DNA from: Micromussa lordhowensis
Lineage: Eukaryota; Cnidaria; Anthozoa; Scleractinia; Lobophylliidae
NCBI GenBank assembly: GCA_964020085.1
Contig: OZ026603.1
Span: forward strand, 32,180,158-32,244,157
Length of the DNA: 64,000 nt
Reading direction: 5' to 3'
Position numbers and translations under genes: made by a program. Position 1 is the first letter of the stretch; each line of letters starts with the position of its first letter. The notes below the pieces were generated by a model, which was not told the origin of the DNA, did not search any database, and was given only the letters and a program-made list of their open reading frames with translations. This document shows positions 1-14,500 of the stretch, in pieces.

Positions 1-249
1 AGAAGAATAGAATGAAACACATTAAGTTCAATTTTCTTCTGTTGTGCCAAAGTGTCGAGGTTTCTCTAAGCAGCCTCACTAAATGTAGTATACAAACAAC
101 TTCGTCATCTGTTTAAACGGGCTAATCATGTTCAAAATCAAAGTAGAATGGCACAAAGAAAACAAATGGCGGGATAAATCGCGAGACACTTAAGTACATT
201 TAGTTCTTTGAGGGACTTTTCTAATCACCAAGCCTGTCTTCTCGACTTA

Positions 250-714
<465 letters not shown>

Positions 715-1067
715 TCAACTCTGCCACACGCTGGTGTTTAGATAATCGGTGAAACAACTCGTAAATTATGCCTTAGAGCGACAGTTGGAAGACGTTTACC
801 ACCGAAACATGCAGCATGCACATAAGGCTGAATCACGCTTCGAACTATCGAATGCTTCGACGGCGCCTCGGTGTCGTCGCGTTTGCTGAATAAACAACCG
901 CGCCACGCTGGCGACAAATGTTGGCCTTCGGCTTATTCTCCCGTACAGTTCACTAGACAGCGCGTAAACACCACCCAAAGAACCACAACGCGAGCGAAAA
1001 TTCGTAAACAATTGTTCTCTCTCAGTCAAATTGTGTTCTTCCTACAAGAGGCAGCCTTGAGGTGGTG

Positions 1068-1075
1068 TGACGTCA
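1068..1075. promoter_or_regulatory. Consensus CRE palindrome TGACGTCA
   Basis: A perfect 8-bp CREB/ATF palindrome about 410 bp upstream of the Smad start codon. Such sites are functional near many promoters, but an 8-mer occurs by chance, so this is only a candidate. Confidence 0.25.
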
Positions 1076-4000
1076 CTCTACTGGCGACATCCTGTCTGAG
1101 TGTCTGACACCGTGACAAACCTGACAACAGAATAGTGTAACGTTTCAGATGAGGGGGGAGGGAACAAACACCTCTTTGTGTAAATATCAAAAATTAGATT
1201 TTCCTTTGGAGTTTTTCTTACATTTTCTACCGTAAATTCAGAACTGAAGAAAAATAGCCATTTTATCTCTTCTTAGGCGTGGCTTACTTATTAAGCTATG
1301 CTCTAGACTAAGTAAAGCTAAAATCATTTTTCGCCCTCCCGCACAGGTAGTGTAGTGAGCTCACCCACGTCCCGACACGAATCACGGCAGCACGCAAGCG
1401 GCAGTTTCTTTTTTTTCGAAGGTAGTGTTTCTAAATCATGTAATTATCTACGTTACTTGATTCATTTTTTGGTATACAGGTTTTACAGCACTCAAGACAC
1501 TCAATAAGTTTCATTCAAGAAATTTACTAAAAGAATGTTCTTAAAAGTTGAAGAGGAAGCTGAACTGTACTGTCATTCAATTATTTCCGGCACCGCATCC
1601 GCCTCTCCGAGTAAAGCTTATAAAATAACAACTAAAGGATTTGTGCCGCAAATTCTTCACCATCAACGCCATTGCGCTATCGGAAATTGCAAATGGTTCG
1701 TTTGTTCAGCCAAAGAACAAGAAATCAAAAAACCTACCAGCCCTACTGTGGCGATGGCGCCACGAAAGGCAGCGGACTAATAAGAAACACGGGCCAATAT
1801 CAGATACAAAAGGATTAATTTATGTTATCTAAGAACAGGGTAATTTGTAATCAGAATTAAAAGATAAAATGAACTGTTTACATTTATATAGCGATTGAAT
1901 AGTTTTAAAACGCCTGCATTCCCCAAAGGCAAATTACCGCTGCGAAAGACTGGCTTTTTTGAACCTGATTGGTTTCAGTTGTCACATTGGTTTACTTTTT
2001 AACTTAGCATATGCCTTCGTTCTCTTCCGGTGTTGATTGTTCTATGACATGTGTTCAGACTGTTTTGTCTGTCATATCAGGACGTGTTATTTCGCAGAAC
2101 CGGCAATTTTCCCTAAATTTCTTGAGCATCAGATACCAGGATGAGGTGTGCCTGGATTATGAGCAATGCAATTTATTATATGGATTTGTAGCATTTTTGG
2201 GGTGATTTTGGTTTACACAGGAGTCTATTACTAAGAAGATTAGATGCTGCCGTGATTCCTGATGGGCGCAACGTTCGATGGGAAGGTGACAGAAAGACTG
2301 CGTGTATTTGACCGCAGTAAGCTAAAATGTGTAGACTGCAGGCCCGAGTTGTTCGAAAGGTGGATGACGCTTTCCCCCTTTCCACCGGATAAATCACTAT
2401 TCAACGGATAGCGTGGTTTGTTGTGTCAACACTTGTTATCCAGCCTTCGACCAACCTGAGCCAGACGTAGAGAGTTTAAAGTATATATCGTGCTACCTTA
2501 ATACATTATCGAGAAAGGTCGACCCAAGGGTTACTAACCCTATTGTGCCCCCGGTTGGCTAACCAGAATCAGCGCCACCGTTGGCCTGTTTGCGGATAAC
2601 TCTCGGTAATAACAATCATGACAATAATGTGGGGACGAAGCGCTTTGAAACGTGCGCGGGAGCAGGGGGGGGGGGGGAGGGGAGGGCACCGTACAAGTGA
2701 CTAATTTTGGACCAAGAGATTATCCGTCTCTTGTTTTAGACCTGTTGAAGAGAAGTCCAAATAAGCAAAATTCTTGTTCTGGTAGATTTGCTTTCATTTT
2801 CCCGGACACAACACCATGTCTATTTTCTTGACAGGTTTCTGTCGAGTTTAGTGGAAAAATCCAGCAGTTATATGGCTTCTCGAACACTAGCAGAAAAAGT
2901 CCTACAACATGTTTGGGAGTTTAGGAAAACCACGACGGCAGCGGCAACGGGAACGTCGCTAAACAAAAAGTTTGACGAGCAGAATAATGACTGTGCACGT
3001 GCGTTATATTCTTTGCCGTACTCTGCAAAACAACGTGAAATTACCAAATTCCAGAGAACGTGAACCACGAACGGCAATTTTTTTATTTTTATTTCAAGTT
3101 TCGTCCTGTTCCAGATTCAGTTTCGTGATAGTTTTGACACTAAAAAAAAGGAAAATGACTTCAGAGTATCGCGAGTTTCGTATTAAGTAAAATAGAAAAT
3201 CATTTTTTAATCGACGTTGTTCTCGGCCTTTTGTCCTGGTGTCTTAACTTTTCTCCTCTCCTCCGCAGAGGCCGGGGAAGTGGGATGTGCTGTATATATG
3301 GAGCGTTTTCACTCACGTGTCCAGTAGACATGCAAATCTATTGCAACAAAAGAAAGTGTTTACATAAGAAAAGAGTTCAACTGTCACAGGATTGGTTTAG
3401 TACACCAACGCAGCCGCCGTTGGAACACCAATATGGCCAACCTCGTTCCCAGGTGGTAGAGAGAGGACCCTGGGAACGCGGCTGCAATGGAATACATTTT
3501 TTAGAAAGTCGAGGACTGAATTTTGCCTCCGGTCTGCAGCCATAAGCTCTCTTGAAGCTCTAAGGTGGCTTCTCCACCTTTTGGTGGAGGTAAACACTGA
3601 TCTTGACAATGTCAAACAAAAATGAAGGACAAAGATACAACTGAGGATATATGACAAATAATCGTTGAATTAAAGTTATATTTTAAAACAGTAACATGTA
3701 TTAATTCTTCGCCCGTCTCAGTTATCCCTGATCTTCCATTTTTATTTTTTCCCAAACCGTACATTACCACTTCAAAAAAGTGGTTGACTTAAGAAAGTTA
3801 TTAAAAAATAAATTAAGAAGAAAACTATATTGTATTTACTTTAATTTGCTAGATATTCACGGAAACGGTGATTCAATTTTTATTTGAGGCCAAATTGTCG
3901 GACAATGCAATGATTTTTACATTAGACTATCATAAATCTGCTTAGTTCTATAAATTTTATCTGTCGTACAAGAATGTACGTTAAGAAAATAAAAGCCTGG

Positions 4001-4203
4001 CGGGCTATTAAAACGGGAAAGAGATTTGACAGGAGAGATTTTTCGCCTGAAACCCTTGTGCAATCTCACTCTCAATTTTTTCCTAAATAGTCAAGAGTTT
4101 TCTCTCTCGTTTGGTTTAAGCTCGCTGCGAGTTGAAAATAAAACTCTCGTTCAACTCGCATCCACAAAATTCCTCGAGGATTCACGTTTTTTTAACCCAG
4201 ACT

Positions 4204-4580
4204 AGGGCTCCGTCCAAACTACGCCGGAGTAACTTGAAAATGAAGGTTTCAATATGAAAAAGCATCAAATGCTTTCCGTCCACACAACGCTAGAGGAATT
4301 GAAAAATACAACAATCACCGGTCATATTGGATTTGTGTTTGAAAAAAACTTGGGCAGGAAAATAACATGATTGTTGTGAGGTCATCGTTTTCAAAAAGCT
4401 CTGTTTTCAAAATGTTTTCCTTCCACACGAAAGCGAAAAACAGACGTTTTCAAATTCCTCCGGTTTGAAGAGCGTTTTCGAAAAGCTCCGTTTTCGTGAC
4501 GGATTAGTGTGGACGGTAGGTCTAACCGTAGAAATAAAGTTGCGTTTTCAAATTTCTCCGACGTAGTGTCGACGCTGCCT
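4204..4580. mobile_element. Non-autonomous TIR element (MITE), family 1
   Basis: The two ends form diverged terminal inverted repeats of about 38 bp: the left begins GGCTCCGTCCAAACTACG, and the reverse complement of the right begins GGCAGCGTCGACACTACG. The inside is rich in AAAACG/CGTTTTC words and has no ORF. A truncated copy in the opposite orientation lies at 62762-63030. Confidence 0.65.
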
Positions 4581-4815
4581 TAACGATGATGTTGTTATTA
4601 AAAGTACACGGGATCTTTCTCGGCTACAAAATCAATTCTTCTTCTATAGCGCACAGTAAAAATAGAGTCGTGTATTGCTCGCGACATCGGAGTTTGTCCT
4701 TTCTCTAGTTCCAGTCACGATTTAATTAAATTGAATATCGTTTTCATCAAAAACTGACATTTTCGGCCGGCATTACTTCAAGGTTGCATTGTATAGTGAT
4801 ATTTTAACAACATAT

Positions 4816-7800
4816 TTATTGGCTCTTAAGCTTCATTGGCTCAATTCTCCAAGCTCCAACAAGATATCGTAGATTAATGAGAAGCAGGTCTTTACCCATC
4901 TGTAACCAACTCCAAAATGGAACCATCTTTGAACCTTTAAAAGAAAACGCTGAATGTAAGCGTAAGTTACACGGCCAAGCCATCACTTTTATCACATGTA
5001 AGATCAGTTAAGTTATTTGGTGTCTGTCAAGACCGAGTCTAATTTTCTTTTGACTGTCGCAAATTTAAAACCATACACGCCACTCTGGCCATATTGCAAC
5101 AAAAGCAAGCAACTTATTTACAGTTAAATTCGCAGGTACCCACTTATATACCTGGGTGGAGAGAGGCACTGAGAGAGTCAAGTGTCTTACCCAAGAACAC
5201 CACACAATGTCCCCGGCCAGGGCTCGAACCCAGACCGCTTGAACCGGAGACGAACGCACTAACCATGAGGCCAACGCGCCTCCACTCACATAATTTATTC
5301 ATTGATCGATAGCGCTGAACGATTTGTTGATCTACAAACAAATTCTTAGAACTGGAACAGGGAATGTATGGCAATTATCTCAAGACAAACCGTCAATCTC
5401 CATCCAGTTGATGGCGACTTCTGCAAGAGTGATCTTTAACTGCTGTGCAATGTAAAGTAACTCTACATCAAAAGCCCTGAGAAAAGAAAAGCAGTGCCAA
5501 AGATTACTTTTAGTTTCAACGTTTTGGGTTCATAAATTAAAATGAAAATATTGTCTACAACTTATATGTAAAAACAATTCAACTTGTCTTGTCACACTTG
5601 AACTTGACAGAGGAGTCAGGAAGACAACGACGTTTATTTTCCCGCTAAAATTGTAACGGTTGTTTCCAGTTTGTAGATTGTTGATTATGATAACTGAAGT
5701 ATTGGAACTAGACAGTAAAACTTCAAATCGTTGTTTTTTTTAAAACACTTGACTCCGAAGCCTTTTTGGTTTTGTTCAACAACAACAACAACAACCTTTA
5801 TTTACACTATTCTGTACAAGCAAAAAGGAGGAAAGAAAAAAACAAAGTACAGAAAACATAATAATGGAGATGTATAGTATATAGATACAAATTTGTGAAT
5901 TAGTGTGCAGCAGCCAAAGTAGCAAAGCTTTCGAGTTGGCTGCTGCTTACTTACAGATAACGAAAGGAAAGAAGGAAACAAAATAAAAATTATTAACTAA
6001 ACTACTTCACAGATTTTATGAAAATAGCATGGAAATATTATTTACAGAAAAGTCAGAAAACAAGAACAGATATGATTACAAAGTGAAACTTAGTTGGAAA
6101 TTGTGAACTATGACTGACATTTGAGAAGATGATTTTTATAGCGCTTTTTAAAGCCATTAATAGAGAGCCGTTTCAAGTTCGTCGGTACCGTTTCCCATAA
6201 TTTAGATGCAGCATATACAAAGGTAAATTTGCCAGTGTTGGTCCTTACTTTTGGTCGATGAAAATTACCTTTGGAGACATATCTGGTGTTATACTTGTGC
6301 AAGCTAGAGACTATTGTGAGGGAATCATGAAACAGTGAAGGAATATAAGAGGACTTGTTAAATATCTTATGTGCGATTGTGCATGTACTCAGTTTAACAA
6401 TGTTATCAAATTTAAGAATATCAAGAATTTTATAAAAAACTTGAGATAACTCTCTACTATCAGCAAAGAACATACAACGAATGCATTTATTTTGAAGAGA
6501 ACATAACTTGTTTAAATTTGATTGATAAGTATTTCCCCACACTACAACTGCATAGCTTAAATAAGGGTATATCAGTGTATAATAAAGTTGTTTGAGAACA
6601 TGTATGCTCACATAGTGTCTTAATTTATACAGGATCCCAATATTTTTAGATACCTTATTTTTAACATGGGTAATCTGATCTTTCCAATTCAAGTGTTGGT
6701 CTATATAGACCCCGAGGTACTTAATACAAGCCTTCTGCTCAAAATTTAAGATATTTATAGGAGTAACTTTTTTACGTGATGAGGTTATTAACATGAAGTT
6801 AGTTTTTTTCATGTTAACAGATAATTTATTAATGGAACAATAATTAAGAACTTTAGTCATTTCACAGTTCATAACTGATTCAATATCATTTATGTCATCT
6901 AAAGTATAGAAGATATTGGCATCATCGGCAAAGAGGCGAAAAGACAATTTGTTAGATGAATTAGCAATGTCATTGATATAAATTAAAAATAATAAGGGAC
7001 CTAAGGTAGACCCTTGTGGTACACCACAAGTCATCTCTAATAATCTTGACTTTTCATTTCCAATTTGAACAAATTGCTTGCGATCTTGGAGATAACTTGC
7101 AAACCAATCATGTGGCCTACCACGGACACCATATTTACAGAGTTTATCTAACAATATTTGGTAATTTACTGTATCAAATGCTTTTGAGAAATCTAAGAAC
7201 AGACCACAGGATATAAAATTGCTGTCAATAGAGGCCTTCAGATTATCAGTGATCTCCATAATCGCCTGCTCAGTGGAATGGTTTTTTCTAAAGCCAAACT
7301 GATACTTAAATAATACCTCATGCTTATCAAGATATTGAATTAACTGATCATAGATAACTCGTTCCAAGGCCTTACTAAAAGGAGACAGTGTAGCTATTGG
7401 CCGGTAATTACTAGGATCAGACAGAGTTCCACTTTTAAAAATAGGAGTTACTTTTGACACTTTAAATACATCAGGCACTATACCAGTAGAGATTGACTTA
7501 TTAAAAATATATGTAAATGGCTTGGAGAGGGTCTTAGAGGCTACTCTAACCAATTTATTTGGAACATCCAATGATGATTTCTTATCATTTAAACAAGAAA
7601 AAAAGTCAGCGACCCACTCCTCTGTAACAGGAGACAGAAAAAGACTATGTAAAGGAGAGTGGTTAATAAACCCACATGGATCGCCGTCAGTACTGTGAAT
7701 AGTTTTTGCCAAATTAGGGCCAACATTGATAAAATGCTGATTGAACTGCTCTACAATATCAGATTGATTAGTGAACACTTTGTCATTTCTTACAATTCTA

Positions 7801-10800
7801 ATAGGACAATTTTGGCCTTTATTTTTTCTCTTAACTAAGGTACCTATGAGCTTCCAAGTGTTCTTAAGATCATTTTGGTCATTCAGTTGAAGACTTGAAA
7901 GACATAAAGTACAGTATTCTCTAATTTCTGTCACATTGGTTTTGTCCTGGACAACTTGAACATTTTTTATCAAAAGATTGGTTACTGAATCGCAACCAGT
8001 AATTTCCAGTAGTTATTTGATTCAATGAACTGAGCGCTGGTCCCGCCAGGTAATGTATGAAGAAAACCCTTGAAAACTCACCACCTCTCCACGTGCAGAG
8101 CAGAAAACGTTAACAACGCCGCTGGTCTTGTGAAAAGCTTAAATCCACACTGAAACAACAGACACGTAGTGTCACAGCATTATTAAACTAGTACCTGGCC
8201 TACTAGCTATAACGACATTAGTCCGTGAATTGAAATCTGGTTCTAGAGAAGATTTACCCAGTCTGAATTGTACAGCGTGGCCTCTTAAATTTTCAGGCAC
8301 AACAATACATGCCACGTAAACCTGACTCGAGAGAGCAGTGGAAATCGAGCCTAAGCGCAAAAGTACCTCCTTAGATACTTGGTCTAGCCCTCGATCTCAG
8401 CCGTTTTCTCCTACTCAAGGTAAGACTCTATTTTGTCGCTTGAACGGATTTCCCGCGGCATTGCCTTCCAGAGTTTAGCCGAGGCTACAGAAAATGAGAC
8501 TTAATCTGACTATGATTACAATTTTGATTACAACGCCATAGTTTAGTTAACTGCCAAAACACCAGGCCCCCAAAGAACTGATACCCGGCCGTCATTGACA
8601 TGATAAATCTCGATCTACTGGATTGTGTGGTTGACTTTGTAACTTAACCAGTAGTGACTAACGTTATCCACCCTTTGAAGAACCGAGACCAGAATTTTGA
8701 GTTGGCAACAGTAGTAATTCAAGTAAATATATAAAATATCATATATTTGAACTGCGGAGAAAGATATGAACACATGATTGACCGTCACAGTTACACACAA
8801 ATAAGCAGTTGCAAAATTAACCCTGAAAAAAATTCACAACTGCTTAAGTTATGTGTATAACTGCGATGACCAATCATGCCTCCATATCTTTCGCCACAAT
8901 TCAAATATATCATATTTCATGTATTCACTTGCATTCTTTATCATCTACGAGTATGTTACAAACTAACAATGTGACTAGCTCCCAGTTGGCTTGATAGCTC
9001 AGTTGGAAGAGCACTGCACACGTATCGCAGAGGTCGAGTTCAAATCCCGTTCAAGCCTGATTTTCAGGTTTAATTTCACAACTGCTTTAGTTGTGTGTAT
9101 AACTGTGATGATCTATAATTATAACTGATATAACTAACCCTTACATTGATATTTCACAAACTGTACCTGCGTGTCTTTGATTCCTCGCACACAAAGAAAC
9201 CACACAAGGAAATGAAAGCCATACATTAGAAAGTTCCTAAAGAGAGAGCGCTGAAAAGAAATTAGAATAGTTTGTCACTATTAAATGTAATAAAAGCTTT
9301 TTTAATCAAAACTACTGTGGTGGAATTCATGTAGAGATGTGAAACAACCCTTGGCCATCTTAACAAGCAGGTCCAAGCAGACGTTTTTTGTCACAAATTC
9401 ATTTTCATCTTCCACAAGACACCTCGGATTGAACCTGATGTCAAGAGAGTGACGGAGGTCTACTGGTGAATACTTGTTAATCAACTTCTTTCTTTGCATG
9501 TAACTCTTTGATCCTTGACTAGAATTTTGCAAGAAAATTTATCTTTTTTAAACACTTTCAGCCCTCATATTAAGTAAAAAAGGTAAAGTGTGCATACGAG
9601 CCAAGTGGCCCATCAGGCCAGAGCTTATCCTGGTTTCAGTAGCATGAAGTGACTAGGAGTACTTCTACTCCCCTTGGATGGGATGCTAGTCCATCGCAGG
9701 GTTACCCCCAGCATTAAATTCGCTGGTACCCATTTATACAACTGGGTGGAGAGAGGCACCGCGAGAGTGTCTTGCCCAAGAACACAACACAACATCCCCA
9801 GTCAGTGCTCGAACCTGGAGTGCTCGCTCCAGAGTCGAGCGCACTAAGTTACATATTAAGTAGACTGGAGAAAAGGTTTACTATTTCTGAGTTGTATACT
9901 CAAACAAAACACACTGATTATCCTTCTCACTCTAGAACAACTCTTCTTACTTGTGCCACAGCTTCATCTTGAAGATGGGCTCTTGAACCACAAATTATTA
10001 CAGCTTTATGCCCCTGAACAAGCAAAAACATGTTGAACAATAAACAACATCAATTCATTTAATCAATGATTTGAAACATATTTTTTCAATGTTCAGTAAG
10101 GTGGTAGGTAGGTAGGTGAGTCTGCGTAGGAGCCAAGTGATCCATCAGGCTGGCTCTTATCTCTGGTTTCTGTAGCATAAAGCAACTAGGAGTATTTCTA
10201 CTCCCCCCTGGATTGGAGAGAGGTATTGTGAGACTCGAGTGTCTTGCCCAACAACAAAACACAATGTCCTCAACCAGGGCTTGAACCCAGACCGGTCAAT
10301 CAGGAGATGACCACGCTAACCATGAGGCCATCGCGCCTCAGTAAGGTGATGATTGGTAATAAATATGTGAAAAAAAATTACACTACGAATGGCAAACACA
10401 TCTCAAGAAAAATTAATCCACATCATTTGGGTAAGGTAAAGGTAAAGTCTGCATACGAGCCAAGTGGCTCATCAGGCCGGAGCTTATCCGGGTTTCAGTG
10501 GACTAGGAGTATAGCCCATTGCAGAAACGTGAGAGGACTGGGACGAGTTTCTTATATTGATTAGATTGAAAATCTAAACATTTCAACTGAAATGTTACTG
10601 AATGAAAAGCTACCCAGCCAAGTTTGAGAGTTTTCAGTTGAAAATTGTTCAAATGGAAGAATCTCAAAAGTTGCAAAATTCCATACAAATCCTTATAATT
10701 TTGTGGCTTGTCTACCCAATCCATACAAACTCTCTATTTTAGGTGATATTTGAAGAGCTACCATTTTGCCATTTTCCTTCTCTAAATTCTTCTATTCTTG

Positions 10801-11561
10801 GTAAATATTCTCAAATTTAGTTGTTTCATTTGAATATCTTAGTTTTTCAAACAAACGGAAAACAACCATACTCTTTCCCAGTCCTCTCACGTTTCTGCAA
10901 TTGCCTATTGGAGGGAATGCTAGTCCATCACTGGGCTCCCCCCCCCCCCCCAGCATTAAATGCGCTGGTACCCATTTATATATCTTTTTGGAGAGAGGCA
11001 CCGTTAGACCTCTCAAATATGGATATCAAAGCAGCAGAACAAAAAGCTATTAGACAGGTGTACTTATTATTGAGGTCACAGATTTGATGGCATTGTACAC
11101 ACCCTACTAACAGTATAAACTTTTCAAAATTTAACATTGCCTTGCACCTAAATTGTTTCTATGAAAATAGACATTAAATGTCTATTTTCGTAGAAACAAT
11201 TTAGGTGCAATGCACGTCAGTTTGGTTAAGTGAGAAAATTCACTATGTATCTGGATTTCAGCAGAGAAATCCTTTAGGGTAAGAGAAGTGGCAATAACAA
11301 CATGCTTTATGTATATGTATGCATAATAGACCGATCACTTGTTAAATAAGTTTGATCGGAGATCAAAATTAGCTTGTACTGAAAATAAATTATTGTAAAT
11401 ATTATATGATATATTATCTATTATCAAGAATTAGTTGTAACACCTATCTTCTTTCTGTACTATTTTTTTTCATTGTTGTAACATTGTATTATGTTTGTAT
11501 TTAATAAAATAAACCAAAAAAAAAATCAATGTCACTGGTTTGTCTGCAATAGGCGGATTCA

Positions 11562-11593
<32 letters not shown>

Positions 11594-14500
11594 TGCATAC
11601 GGCTTTGCGTACAGAAGGTAACATGTTAGACTTCAGGCATCTAAAGAGCTAGTGAAACTTAGTACATGGTGAAATTTTTAGCTCTTTGGGTGTAATATTC
11701 AGGGAGAAATTGTCTTTCAAAAACTGCAAAATTTCTGGGTGGCAAAAGCGCTAATGAGCTCATACATTCTTTGGTAAATTTTGAGTTTTTAAACCCGTGT
11801 TGCACAAAAAATATTTAATACATCAGGCTCATATTCACTGGCAGAGTTAATCGCAAGTAGTTATGATCTTTCAATATTCAGAACTGATTTATTTGTAACT
11901 AAGTCAAAAACAGAATTGCTTATGCTAATGAGTCAAATATTGTAAACAAGGATTCCCCTATAAAGAGGTTAAGATTATATACTAATTTACTTTCTGGGGT
12001 GATTTAGTGTGTTCGTTGAATTATTAGAGAGGGTACACATTCCAGAGGAATTTAGGAAGAATATATATGAACATTTTACAGGGAATCAAGGAATGCAGAG
12101 TCATTAATGGCCTGTGAGGCAGTCAGTCTAAACCACTGGTATAGTCCATCAGTGCAACAGCTCCCAGAAGCTTGTTCTGATATCCCACGGTTTTGCATGG
12201 ATACCTGTATCCATTTCTGATTGGCTAGTTTCTTATGCACTTTGTCATAGGATAAATTCTAGCAAAATCAATCACGCAACTATCATGCGATGCTAAAAAT
12301 AAATTTGCTCTCAGGTTTTGGGGGTATGTACATTTGTAGCATCAAGACTACTTTGAGTTTGAAAGAATATATCTGTGATTAAAGAAGAAAGTTGGCAAAA
12401 AGCATTCAAAGCCACGAAAGAGCAGTTTGAAATTGATAATCTTCTACCTGAACAGGAAAACTCTCTTCACGAATTTCTTTGAGGTCAAAATATCTTTGTA
12501 AATTTGCTGAACAATGGGCTACAAATGGTTTCCGCTGTTATCTGCATGTCGCTTTGTAGACTTTGTAATTCGCACTGTGCTTATACTATGTTAAGGCTCC
12601 TTTCTATGCAAGATATGTTTGAAGATCTCTAAGTATTGGTTTTCAAGGGACAAAGTTTGAAATATTCTCACTGTGAACATGTTGGTTACTTGCATTGTAC
12701 ACCTGGTCTATTGTGACTACGCCTGGCTTGGTTGTTTTATCAGAACGTTTGCAAGTAGGGTGCTTCTTACGTCTCTTTTCACAGATATCATATTCATCTT
12801 TGTCTAGTTTTTGTTCAGAGACTGCCGTAGCTTTAATTCAAAAAAGCTTTACATTAATAGATACATTCTTATGTTTCTTGCATCAAGCTATGTCTCTTGG
12901 ACCGTTATTCTGGCGTGATCTATTTCCCAACAATATAACCATTTACAAGGCACGTAAGAAACTACTGGTAGCCAATCAGAAATGGATAAATAGTTATGTC
13001 CGTGCAAAACTGCAGGATAACAGAACAAGCTTTTGGGAGCTGTTGGGCAGATGGACTACACCAGGATTTTGTGACACGTCCGGCTGCAATGTAGGCCATG
13101 TCCATAATAGAGTGGTGCGACTGTCTGTATTAGTGACAGTGTCCATAAGCAGTAGTTCAACACAATACTGTAGTTACAGAAATGTTAGTTTTTGTTTATT
13201 TCCCCCAGGTTCCTACATACATGTAGCATCTGCAATAAACAAAACTAACCTTCTTTCCATTCAGATCATCTAAAGCTGTCTCCAGTCTTGCCAAGTCAGA
13301 AAATTTACTAGCTCCATCTGCATCAGCCATGAGTAATCTTCTTCCTCTGGAGCTGAACATGCCCTGTGCACAATCAGGAAGAATTTTGACTTGGGGTCAG
13401 TGACAAATTCATGCAATTATTACAGTTGAACCCCTATTAAGCAGCCACTCCTATTAGGTGGCCATTTAAAGCCCTGTTGAGGGCTTGTCTGTTGTTTTTA
13501 CCTCTATCAGGTGGCCAGCCCCTTTTAAGCACCCACTATCCATTTCCCTGAGGGTGGCAGTTTAATAGGGGTTGAACTGTAGATGGAGAATTGCTCTGAA
13601 TTTATCATCATTTTTAGACCACTGTTATCACATGGTTGGGAAATGCTGCAAGATCATTTAACTACTATTGCACCTAATGTGAAATCATGAACAAGATAAA
13701 GGAAACTGCCTTTTGATGGATCTCTGCCAAATGTAGTTAGTTTCTTCACTTTCAAGCTATCATGGGTCATTAACTCATAACCTTGTCACATCCTTGTACA
13801 GCATGCAACAGTTTTAAGATTAACTGTCAGAGAGCCTTGGTTAGGATTTTGTACATTGTACAGTTTCAAGAAATGTCCATAACAGCTCACAATGACAGAC
13901 ATCAGAAATTTTAAATGGAAGTTGGCCAAGGGGGGTCAAAAGCCAAATTTTTTTGGGAAAGTATGAAGCTAAAATCTTACCAGTCTGACTGCTCCACCTT
14001 TACCCCGATTTTTCTCCAAAGTCAACACCCTCATTTGGTGGACACCATATTTCTTTGAATATTCCAGAGCCACCTACATCACATGAATAATGTTACTTTT
14101 GCGAACACAAACAGTTATCAATTTATCTTTATAAATTTCCCTGTTGCCTCTTTGAGTCATTTCATAAGGCTGTTATGCCAAGTTTAACTTGCAACCTGTC
14201 TTGTAACTGGGTTAATACATATCTTGTGCACTCAGGGCTAAAAAAAAGTGCCATCCAGTTGTCCGGGACAAGTAGATTTTCCTGCCTGGCAATTAACTTG
14301 TCATTCTTACTTGCCCTATGGGCAAGACCCCAGGCAAGTTGTCTGGCAACTAAATAAAAGGAAAGTATACTCAGGGTGCCAAAGTAAAATTTAAGAAATG
14401 CTTGCCCGGTGGGAAAGCTGGAATTTACATTTTTTTTCAAGCCCTGCCAATTTAAACCAACTTTAATTCAATTTACTAACCTTAGATGTTTCATCTTTGC

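Noticed and set aside
2788..3063. 91-codon open frame upstream of Smad
   Set aside because: No homology pattern, no plausible splice partner and ordinary intergenic composition.
8988..9057. Apparent tRNA gene (also 26895 and 53793)
   Set aside because: Imperfect anticodon stems and shared repeat flanks show these are SINE heads. Only 63779-63850 qualifies as a tRNA.
12695..13273. 192-codon plus-strand open frame
   Set aside because: It overlaps ALG5 exon 6 antisense, has no recognisable domain and shows no splice or start context. Most likely chance.
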